This document shows positions 1-5,754 of a stretch of DNA of 11,272 nucleotides, piece by piece. The notes beneath the pieces are model-generated. The model searched no databases and had not been told where the DNA came from. It was given only the letters and a program-made list of their open reading frames with translations. A program made the translations under genes and the position numbers. This DNA comes from Myxococcales bacterium (GTDB taxonomy: Bacteria > Myxococcota > Polyangia > Polyangiales > Polyangiaceae), in the NCBI GenBank assembly GCA_020430865.1, contig JAGQIY010001346.1, forward strand, positions 1 to 11,272, given 5' to 3'. How positions within the stretch are numbered: the stretch's first letter is position 1; each line of letters starts with the position of its first letter.

Positions 1-2550
1 CGCGGTGTGCAGCTCGCGACGGGCTCGGTGTTCCCATTCCTCGCCGTCGGGCGCTCGCTGGAGCTCGCGCAGGCGTGCGTCGAAGTCTCGCGCAAAGGTC
101 TCGAAGTTCGAACGGAAGCGCATCACCTGAGCCTCGCCGCGGAGCGTCTCTGCCTCCAGCTCGGCCTCCACGAGGTCGCTGATGTCGACCAGCGTGAAGA
201 GCACGGACTCGATCAGCGCGTCGTCATTCCGGATCACGGAGCCGGTGATGGCGTAGCTCCTCTCCCCCACCCGGACCCGCTTCGGCAAGTTGGCCAGGCT
301 GACCTGTTCCGGGAGGAAATCATCGAAGATCTGCTCGTAGACCACGCTGAAGTGATCCGCTTCTCGTGAGTTCAGACCGAGCAACGACCACAGCGTGCGG
401 CCTTCGATGCCCTGGTCCGGGTCCACGAAGAAGCTGACGCAGCTCTCGCTGTAGCCCTCGCGCACCTTGCCCTCCCCGTCGCACATGAACAGGCCATACG
501 GCACGTTGTCCAGGATGGTCCGGATGGCCTGGTTGCGGATCCGCTCCTCCTCGCCGGAGAAGTCGCTGAACACGAAGGTGTAGCCGATGGCGACTCCGTC
601 CTCGTCGACCGCACGGGTGAGTGAGAGATACAGGCGGTCCGGAGCGCCCTCGGGGCGTCCGTCCTTGCTCAAATGGACCGGCCCCAGCCAAGAACCGCTC
701 GCGTCCACCGCGGAGCGCATCTCGTCCCACTCGGCGCCCAGGTACTCGAAGATGGGCCGCCCGTCGTCGCCGAACATCAGCTCGTAGCCGCGATTGACGA
801 ACAGCTGACGTCCTTCGGCGCTGTAGCCGACCAGCGCCACGCGATCCGTGGAGCCGAGGACGTTCGCGAGGTTCGTCTTGGCTTCGACCTGGCTGACCAG
901 CGCTCGCAGCATCGGCTCGTCCGCCAGGCGCCAGCGCTGCTCCGACGCGGCGATGTTGTTCCAGATCCGCTCGAGGGTGGGCTCCGAGAAGCTCGCCTCG
1001 GGTCGCAGGTAGAACGCGCCGGCGTGGCTCGTTCCCTCCAGCAGCAGCGCGGTGTCGGCGCGCTCCGGCTTCTCCGAAGCGTACGGCGGCAGGCTGTGCG
1101 CGGGCTGCAGCTGCTGCGACGCGCGCAGGCTGATGAAAGCGGAGACGTCGAAGTGTCCACTGCGGGGCAAGTCGACGCTCAGCCCTTCGCGCCATGCGGC
1201 GTGAACGTGCTGCTGAACCGTGAACAGCACGAGCGCGCGATCGCGAGCGTAGCGCTCGAGATCCGCTTGAGCGACCTTGCCTGCCTCGTCCTCGAAGGTC
1301 GTTGCAGCCTGGAGGAAGGCCTGATCGTAGTCGCTGTCCTGGAGCAGCGAGAACGGGCCCTGGCTGAACAGGAAGATGAACTGATGAAACAGTGAGTGCA
1401 GGATCGGGTTGTCCACCAGGGCGACCGCGAAGTCTCCGGCGAAGGGCTCCCCGCCCAGGTTGCCTCCGACGATTCGTCGGATCCACTCCGAGCGAGGCAC
1501 TATCTCGGCCTCCAGGGTCACTCCGACGCGAGACAGGAACTCGCGTGCCGCAAAGTACACCGCGGTGCTGGTCTCGCTCACCAAGCCACGCAGCGTGAAG
1601 CCCTCGGCGCAGCCCGCTTCCTCGAGGAGCCGACGGGCCAGCTCGGGACTGTAGCGGTAGGGCTCACACTCGGCGTATCCCTGCTGCTCCGCCGTCGCGA
1701 CGGAGGTCTGAGGCGAGCCCATGCCGTGCTCGGTGATGTCGACGAGCAGACGGCGGTTGACCGCGTGGTTCAGCGCCTGACGCACTCGCACGTCGGCCAG
1801 CGGCCCGTTCTGCGAGAGCAGGAACCACTGCGAGATGGCCGCGGCGCGCGACTCGGCCTCGAGCCCCGGCGTGCGTCCGGCCCGCACGCGGTCGTGCGAG
1901 TCGATGCTGAAGGCGGCGTCGAGCTCCTTGCGCTGCAAGCGGTCGATCCACTCCTTCTGGCGCAGGATCGGGAAACGAATGCGATCTACCTGAGCTGCGT
2001 TGCCCCAGTGATCCGGGTTTCGATCGAGCACGATCTCACGACCGGGCTCGTAGCTCGCGAACTTGAAGGGACCAGTTCCGATCGGGTGGTTGGCGAAGTA
2101 GTCCCGGCCGTGCTCTTCCAGCACGCCCTTGGGATAGATCGCGCTGAAGAACAGCCGCCGCAGCAGCATCGCGTCCGGGAACTCCGTCTCCAGGACGATC
2201 GTGTGGGCATCGATCTTCCTGACGGCCTTGATCGGTGCCAGGATCCCCCCGCCGCACGCCGAGGGCGTCGGATGCTTGTGCGCGTGGAACGTGGCGACGA
2301 CGCAGTCCGCGTCGAACGGCTCCCCGTTGTGGAAGACCACGCCTCGCCGCAACGTGAACTCCATCTCCACCGGCGATAGTCGTTTCCACGAGGTCGCCAG
2401 AGCGGTCTGCACCTCCCCTTCGCTGTCGATGTAGGTCAGCCCCTCGTTGATGGCGGGGATGATGGAAAAGCTCTCGGGGTCGAACGTGTGAAATGCAGTG
2501 AGCCCAGGTGGGTCCACCGAGTACAGACCGATCTTCACGGCGCGTGTCAT
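1..2550 (-). CDS. Sensor protein: cytosolic SBP family 5 (oligopeptide-binding-like) domain fused to PAS-like domains and probable Hpt; 3' end beyond window
   Basis: The frame is open for 850 codons from ATG 2550 to the window edge. Residues 1-480 form an apparently complete extracytoplasmic-type solute-binding domain. Diagnostic stretches are FHNGEPFDADCV (73-84), IGTGPFKFASYEPG (157-170) and YSPELARRLLEEAG (300-313). Residues about 565-665 (ALVGYSAEGRQLFVNRGYELMF) and 675-795 (ILDNVPYGLFMCDGEGKV, ending in LVDISDL) look like two PAS-type modules. A charged helical linker follows, and the last residues read RRELHTA, matching the start of an Hpt H-box (HTLKG-like), with His848 the phosphorylation candidate. 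A CheA-like or hybrid histidine kinase would then continue off the left edge; that is inference. There is no signal peptide, and an in-frame TGA at 2596-2598 leaves only 15 codons for any N-terminal extension, so the binding domain should be cytoplasmic. It lies 120 bp downstream of the cupin gene on the same strand. Domain calls for SBP and PAS are firm; the output domain is not visible. Confidence 0.85.
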   Translation of the reverse strand, partial: MTRAVKIGLYSVDPPGLTAFHTFDPESFSIIPAINEGLTYIDSEGEVQTALATSWKRLSPVEMEFTLRRGVVFHNGEPFDADCVVATFHAHKHPTPSACGGGILAPIKAVRKIDAHTIVLETEFPDAMLLRRLFFSAIYPKGVLEEHGRDYFANHPIGTGPFKFASYEPGREIVLDRNPDHWGNAAQVDRIRFPILRQKEWIDRLQRKELDAAFSIDSHDRVRAGRTPGLEAESRAAAISQWFLLSQNGPLADVRVRQALNHAVNRRLLVDITEHGMGSPQTSVATAEQQGYAECEPYRYSPELARRLLEEAGCAEGFTLRGLVSETSTAVYFAAREFLSRVGVTLEAEIVPRSEWIRRIVGGNLGGEPFAGDFAVALVDNPILHSLFHQFIFLFSQGPFSLLQDSDYDQAFLQAATTFEDEAGKVAQADLERYARDRALVLFTVQQHVHAAWREGLSVDLPRSGHFDVSAFISLRASQQLQPAHSLPPYASEKPERADTALLLEGTSHAGAFYLRPEASFSEPTLERIWNNIAASEQRWRLADEPMLRALVSQVEAKTNLANVLGSTDRVALVGYSAEGRQLFVNRGYELMFGDDGRPIFEYLGAEWDEMRSAVDASGSWLGPVHLSKDGRPEGAPDRLYLSLTRAVDEDGVAIGYTFVFSDFSGEEERIRNQAIRTILDNVPYGLFMCDGEGKVREGYSESCVSFFVDPDQGIEGRTLWSLLGLNSREADHFSVVYEQIFDDFLPEQVSLANLPKRVRVGERSYAITGSVIRNDDALIESVLFTLVDISDLVEAELEAETLRGEAQVMRFRSNFETFARDFDARLRELQRAPDGEEWEHRARRELHTA

Positions 2551-2556
2551 CCATAC

Positions 2557-2563
2557 CCTCCTC
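2557..2563 (-). promoter_or_regulatory. Ribosome binding site of the SBP-PAS sensor gene
   Basis: GAGGAGG reads on the minus strand five to six bases before ATG 2550. Another ATG at 2554 lies in a different frame and at only two bases' spacing, so this site selects the 2550 start, which opens the frame with solute-binding-protein homology. Confidence 0.75.
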
Positions 2564-2638
2564 AGTGTGTTGGAAGTGACTACGCGCCTGAACGGTCAGC
2601 CGGGCTCGGTCCTTAGGAATTCAACTCTCTGTCGACTC

Positions 2639-2653
2639 CGCAGAATTTCTGCG
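2639..2653. repeat. 15-bp perfect palindrome CGCAGAATTTCTGCG between cupin and sensor genes
   Basis: Two 7-bp arms (CGCAGAA / TTCTGCG) flank one central base. The palindrome starts 17 bases beyond the cupin stop and ends about 88 bases before the sensor start. No T-run follows on either strand, so it is a poor intrinsic terminator. An operator for the sensor gene or an mRNA 3'-end hairpin for the cupin operon are both possible. Confidence 0.45.
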
Positions 2654-2670
2654 CGGGCTATCAGCGCGTT

Positions 2671-3195
2671 TTACTGCGCCTTCTTCGCCGCACCGTACTG
2701 TTCATCAGTGACCTTCTCCATCCACTCCACGGCCTTGCCGTCGAGCGCCTCCTGAATCGCGATGTGGGTCATGGCAGTGTTCGGCGAGGCACCGTGCCAG
2801 TGCTTCTGGTTGGGAGAGACGCTCACCACGTCGCCTGGGTGGATCTCCTCGAGCGGCCCACCCCAGACCTGGTGGTAGCCCTTGCCAAACGTGACGATCA
2901 GCGTCTGGCCGAGGGGGTGAGTGTGCCAGTCACTGCGCGCACAAGGCTCGAACGTCACGTTCGCCGTGCCGACGCGCCCGGGGGGCTCAGCCTGGGAGAG
3001 GAACTCGACGCGCACGCGTCCGGTGAAATGCTCTTCCGGGCCCTCGACCATGGGGCGGGACCCGTTCTTCGAAATGGTCATCTTGGTGTCTCTACTTTCC
3101 GGCGGGTTGATATGGGTCGTCGCGCAGCTGGCGAGCAGGAGCACCGCACCCGCGATGAGCGGCGCTTCCGCACGGGAATAGCTTCCCAGTCTCAC
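2671..3195 (-). CDS. Small Mn-type cupin, hydroxynitrile lyase (GtHNL)-like, with predicted lipoprotein signal
   Basis: Residues 53-166 closely follow the bacterial cupin family typified by Granulicella tundricola (R)-hydroxynitrile lyase: WFTG-like HFTGRVRV, then WHTHPLGQT, then HPGDVV, HWHGA and MTHIAIQE. The metal ligands of that family map to His91, His93, Gln97 and His132, all present with the family's spacing; His134 is also kept. The enzyme reaction in the family is reversible cyanohydrin cleavage, but many members have no proven substrate. The start chosen is GTG 3195, whose GTGA overlaps the stop of the upstream dehydrogenase. It gives 174 residues beginning [12 protein letters not shown], then a hydrophobic run ending LLASC, a lipobox with Cys24. 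An internal ATG at 3081 would give a 136-residue cytosolic protein of the usual family length; it has only a weak upstream purine stretch. Function as a cupin is certain, substrate and localisation are not. Confidence 0.85.
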   Translation of the reverse strand: MRLGSYSRAEAPLIAGAVLLLASCATTHINPPESRDTKMTISKNGSRPMVEGPEEHFTGRVRVEFLSQAEPPGRVGTANVTFEPCARSDWHTHPLGQTLIVTFGKGYHQVWGGPLEEIHPGDVVSVSPNQKHWHGASPNTAMTHIAIQEALDGKAVEWMEKVTDEQYGAAKKAQ

Positions 3196-4232
3196 AGCTT
3201 CACCAGCACCTTGAGCGCCTTGCGTTGATCCATCGCGGCGTAGCCCTCGGGGACGCCGTCCAGATCCACGGTCATGTCGAAGATGGGCGACGGGTCGAGC
3301 TTGCCGTCCAGCACGTCTCGCATCAACTGGGTCATGTAGGCGCGGACCGGCGCCGGCCCACCGTGGAGCCTCAGGTGCTTGAAGAACAGGCCCATGATGT
3401 CGAGGCCGTCCTCTGCAGGTCCATGGGGCACGCCGACGTAACCAATGCTGCCTGTTGGCCGCGCGGCGCCGATCGCAAGCTGCATCGCGGAGCTCGAGCC
3501 GACGCACTCCATGACGTGCGGTGCGCCTCCCTGGGTCATCTCGACGATCTGCTGGATGGCCTCGTCGCCCCGGCTGGTCACGATATCGGTGGCGCCGAAG
3601 GCCTTGGCCCGATCGAGGCGTTCCTCATGGTGCCCCACGGCAATGATCCGCTCCGCCTTGAGGCGCTTGGCAGCGAGCACTCCGCAGAGCCCGACGGCGC
3701 CGTCGCCGACGACGACGCAGGTGCTGCCCTCCCTCACCCCCGCCAGCACTGCGGCGTGATGGCCCGTTCCCATGACGTCGGTGAGGGGAAACAGGGCGTC
3801 GAGGAGCTTGTCGTCGCCCCGAATCTCGTTGGGCAGAGCGACCAGCGTGCCATCGGCCTGAGGCGCCCGAATCGCCTCACCTTGCCCGCCGTCGTTCTCC
3901 ATCGCCCAGAAGCCACCGTGCTTGCACATGGTGTGAACGCCCAGCTCACAGAACTCGCAGGTGCCGTCGGAGAACGCGAACGGCGCCATCACGAGGTCGC
4001 CAGGCTTGACCGTGCGTACGTCGGCGCCGACCTCTTCCACGATGCCCATCGGCTCGTGACCGACGCGCCAGCCGCGCTCATACGGGGTCTGGCCGCGGTA
4101 AAACCACAGGTCCGATCCGCAGATCGCGGTGCGCGTGATGCGCACGATGGCGTCGGTCGGCTCCTGGATCCGCGGATCCGGGACCTCCTCGATGCGGATC
4201 TCGCCGGGTGCTTGAAACGTTGCTGCTCTCAT
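3192..4232 (-). CDS. Zinc-dependent alcohol dehydrogenase, MDR superfamily
   Basis: This is a 346-residue medium-chain dehydrogenase, normal for the family. Catalytic zinc residues are Cys38 (AICGSD), His59-Glu60 (VGHEPMG) and probably Asp152 (TDVMGTGHH). The NAD(P)-binding Rossmann loop is GDGAVG at 176-181. The structural zinc lobe keeps Cys92, Cys95 and Cys103, while the first of the usual four cysteines is Asp89, so this site may be three-cysteine or weak. It would oxidise alcohols or reduce aldehydes in the cytosol; the substrate cannot be read from the sequence. Start ATG 4232 has GAGAGG at 4240-4245. The ATGA start overlaps the stop of the MFS remnant upstream, and its own TGA overlaps the GTG of the cupin downstream, so the genes look translationally coupled. 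Pairing of such dehydrogenases with small cupins near a LysR regulator suggests a shared aldehyde or cyanohydrin-type substrate, which is inference. Confidence 0.9.
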   Translation of the reverse strand: MRAATFQAPGEIRIEEVPDPRIQEPTDAIVRITRTAICGSDLWFYRGQTPYERGWRVGHEPMGIVEEVGADVRTVKPGDLVMAPFAFSDGTCEFCELGVHTMCKHGGFWAMENDGGQGEAIRAPQADGTLVALPNEIRGDDKLLDALFPLTDVMGTGHHAAVLAGVREGSTCVVVGDGAVGLCGVLAAKRLKAERIIAVGHHEERLDRAKAFGATDIVTSRGDEAIQQIVEMTQGGAPHVMECVGSSSAMQLAIGAARPTGSIGYVGVPHGPAEDGLDIMGLFFKHLRLHGGPAPVRAYMTQLMRDVLDGKLDPSPIFDMTVDLDGVPEGYAAMDQRKALKVLVKL

Positions 4233-4615
4233 GACTGTACCTCTCGAAGTTTGGGTGACGGAGCGTCGCGGCGCTGACTAGCAGCCCCGAAAAGCTCAGT
4301 AGCGACCGCCGCCGCGATGGCAGCAGGGCGCAACTGGATCATGGGGTGAGGGGTGCGCGCCTCCACCAATCCGAAGGCCACCAGGCACGCGCTCCCTCCA
4401 CCTAGCGCGAGCAGTGTGAACGGATTGGACCATCCTGCTTCGGCTGCATGCACGATGCCAAGCACCACCACTCCGAACATGCTCGTGGTCGAAGTCTCTG
4501 CTCCGATACCGTCGAATGGCGGTCCCGTGAGGCCCACGGAGATGTCGATGATCGGCAACAGGTAGCTGAGCAGCGCGACGACGAGGATGCGGTTCGACTG
4601 ACTCACGCCAGACAA
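4229..4615 (-). pseudogene. Remnant of an MFS drug-efflux transporter (DHA2/EmrB-QacA-like), internally deleted
   Basis: The reading frame is only 128 codons, against roughly 450-500 for the family. The N-terminus (SQSNRILVVALLSYLL, then IDISVGLTGPP) resembles the first membrane helix of DHA2 transporters. Immediately afterwards the sequence resembles a region from the middle of such proteins: AEAGWSNPFTLLALGGG, a helix, then VEARTPHPMIQLR, the loop before the second half. The intervening helices and the whole C-terminal half are missing, and the tail ([17 protein letters not shown]) is not transporter-like. Possible starts are TTG 4615 or GTG 4606; neither has a clear ribosome binding site. 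The frame ends in an ATGA overlap with the dehydrogenase start, so its translation may still feed ribosomes to that gene. A functional small membrane protein is a less likely alternative. Confidence 0.6.
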
Positions 4616-4634
4616 GGTAGGGCATGTCGGTCGT

Positions 4635-4657
4635 CCCGATTAGGAGCACAATTCGGG
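4635..4657. promoter_or_regulatory. Candidate LysR-type operator: imperfect inverted repeat CCCGATTA-N7-AATTCGGG
   Basis: The arms CCCGATTA and AATTCGGG differ by one inserted T and flank a 7-base centre; ATT-N8-AAT forms a perfect core. It lies 20 bases upstream of the MFS remnant's TTG (29 from the GTG) and just before the LysR fragment, the position where a LysR regulator would bind between divergent genes. Binding is inferred from position and symmetry only. Confidence 0.4.
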
Positions 4658-4667
4658 ATGGGTCTAT

Positions 4668-5318
4668 ATCTCAGACGCATTAATCCTTGGCGCCGATCCG
4701 GCTAGAACCATCCGCATCACGACCTCCAGGCACGCGGCCGACACGGTGCTCTGGCCCGTGCTCAAGGACTTCCTGAAGCAGTATCAAGATATCCACATAG
4801 AATTGTCTCTCGACTCGCGCTTCTCGGACATCGTCGCCGAGCGCTTCGACGCTGGGGTGCGCCTCGGAGAGGCGCTCGAGCAAGACATGGTGGCGATGCG
4901 CGTCGGCCCGGACATGCGCCTCGTGGTGGTTGCGTCGCCGGACTACATCGCCGAGCACGGCGCGCCGAAGCGGCCCAGGGACCTGGCCCAGCACCGCTGC
5001 ATCAACCTGCGCTTCAATCGCACCGGGGGTCTCTACGCCTGGGAGCTCGCCAAGGGATCGCGAGAGGTGAACGTGCGGGTCGACGGTCAATTCGTGTGCG
5101 ACGACATCGACCTGATCCGCCGCGCGGCCTGCGACGGGCTCGGCCTCGCCTTCGTCATGGAAAATTCCGTACGGCAAGACATCGACGAGGGCAGACTCGT
5201 GAGCGTGCTCGCCGACTGGTGCCCGAGGTTCCCCGGCTACTACCTCTACTATCCGAGCCGGCGTCAGCCCTCTGCCGCCTTCAAGCTGCTCGTCGAGGCG
5301 CTGCAGTATCGGGACTGA
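4668..5318 (+). pseudogene. LysR-family regulator lacking its N-terminal HTH domain
   Basis: From about 4704 the frame reads RTIRITTSRHAADTVLWP, the canonical start of a LysR effector-binding domain. It continues through IVAERFDAGVRLGE, MVAMRVGPDMRLVVVASPDY, the CIN-like domain-swap strand and GLGLAFVMENSV, ending normally at 5318. Full-length relatives are about 300 residues, with a winged HTH in the first 60 or so. Here the frame is closed by a TAG at 4641-4643, and the region before 4704 is too short to encode an HTH. A trace of the linker helix (ISDAL) may survive from 4668. The only usable in-frame start is GTG 4746, which would already cut into the effector domain. The fragment therefore cannot bind DNA as a normal LysR protein. 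It diverges from the MFS remnant, the usual layout of such regulators with their target. Deletion is most likely; an assembly error is possible. Confidence 0.8.
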
Positions 5319-5397
5319 ACCTGCGCAAAGCTTGCCGACGATCGGGGTTCTGGCGCGAATTGCACGTGGCCGAACGTCGCAGCCTGCCCCGCTCGGG

Positions 5398-5595
5398 CTA
5401 TCCCGCCACGCTCAGGGTCAGGGTCACGCGAAAGCCCGACACCTTGCCTTCGCTGATCAGGAGTTGCTCGCCATCGAGCTGCACCGCCTCGATGCCGCGG
5501 AAAGTCTCCACGGCGCGGGTAAGTCCAGCCCGGATCGCGTCTTCGAAGCTGGAGTCAGACTCGCCCGAGATTTCGATACAGTTCATTGCGTTCAT
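5398..5595 (-). CDS. Dodecin family protein, flavin-site tryptophan absent
   Basis: The 65-residue product has the complete dodecin pattern: CIEISGESDSSFEDAIRAGLTRAVETFRGI (strand and helix), then AVQLDGEQLLISEGKVSGFRVTLTLSV (two further strands). Dodecins assemble into hollow dodecamers that store or buffer riboflavin/FMN, or bind calcium and CoA in other subgroups. In flavin-binding dodecins a tryptophan follows the helix (LDWFEV-like); here the equivalent stretch is IEAVQL with no aromatic residue. That resembles the mycobacterial calcium dodecin subgroup. Start ATG 5595 is favoured over ATG 5586 by AAGGAG at 5602-5607. The gene converges with the LysR fragment, leaving 79 bp with no clear terminator, and diverges from the LRR gene. 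Family assignment is strong; ligand is uncertain. Confidence 0.85.
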   Translation of the reverse strand: MNAMNCIEISGESDSSFEDAIRAGLTRAVETFRGIEAVQLDGEQLLISEGKVSGFRVTLTLSVAG

Positions 5596-5601
5596 GGCTC
5601 G

Positions 5602-5607
5602 CTCCTT
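5602..5607 (-). promoter_or_regulatory. Ribosome binding site of the dodecin gene
   Basis: AAGGAG on the minus strand is six bases from ATG 5595 and fifteen from the alternative ATG 5586. It selects the longer start. Confidence 0.7.
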
Positions 5608-5649
5608 ACGGTCGAAGGCGAGCCTGCTTAAGCACTTCGTGTGCCAATT

Positions 5650-5701
5650 GTCGGACGGAACGGCGAACTCGTAGCAGCTTCACGTTCGGCGACCGTCCGA
5701 C
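5650..5701. repeat. Inverted repeat with perfect 9-bp arms GTCGGACGG / CCGTCCGAC in the divergent dodecin-LRR intergenic region
   Basis: The outer arms (5650-5658 and 5693-5701) are perfectly complementary. A second inner pair, CGAAC (5664-5668) with GTTCG (5684-5688), continues the stem after a small internal bulge, leaving a 15-base loop. The element spans the region between two divergent genes and ends about 20 bases before a TATGCT (5722-5727) that could be the -10 of the LRR gene. It could be an operator or a hairpin in the leader; there is no T-run to suggest a terminator. Confidence 0.55.
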
Positions 5702-5743
5702 GAACCACCTCCACGATCATCTATGCTGGGACGTTCCCCTCGC

Positions 5744-5750
5744 GAGGAGG
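5744..5750 (+). promoter_or_regulatory. Ribosome binding site of the LRR protein gene
   Basis: GAGGAGG lies four bases before ATG 5755. It argues for this start over the in-frame GTG at 5641, which has no such site and whose extension would run through the 5650-5701 inverted repeat. Confidence 0.75.
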
Positions 5751-5754
5751 CCCA

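Noticed and set aside
320..1486. Long minus-strand open frame of 388 codons
   Set aside because: It is rich in Arg/Ala low-complexity sequence, has no domain match, and lies in a shifted frame inside the sensor gene, whose frame shows clear SBP and PAS homology.
673..2379. Long plus-strand open frames (673-1395 and 1396-2379)
   Set aside because: They are antisense to the sensor gene, with GC-skewed composition and no recognisable domains; high GC content keeps the antisense frames open.
2671..3507. Cupin extended to an ATG at 3507 (278 residues)
   Set aside because: The extra 104 residues are an Arg-rich out-of-frame read of the dehydrogenase gene; the GTG at 3195 explains the start.
3225..4277. 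350-codon plus-strand open frame
   Set aside because: It is antisense to the alcohol dehydrogenase across its whole length; the dehydrogenase has full catalytic motifs, this frame has none.
5319..5397. Possible terminator between the convergent LysR fragment and dodecin
   Set aside because: Only weak complementarity (CCGA/TCGG arms) and no T-run on either strand.
5332..5631. 99-codon plus-strand frame opposite the dodecin gene
   Set aside because: It is antisense to a complete dodecin with a good ribosome binding site and has no domain of its own.
5641..5754. LRR protein extended to GTG 5641
   Set aside because: The extension has no homology, runs through the inverted repeat, and lacks a ribosome binding site, whereas ATG 5755 has GAGGAGG.
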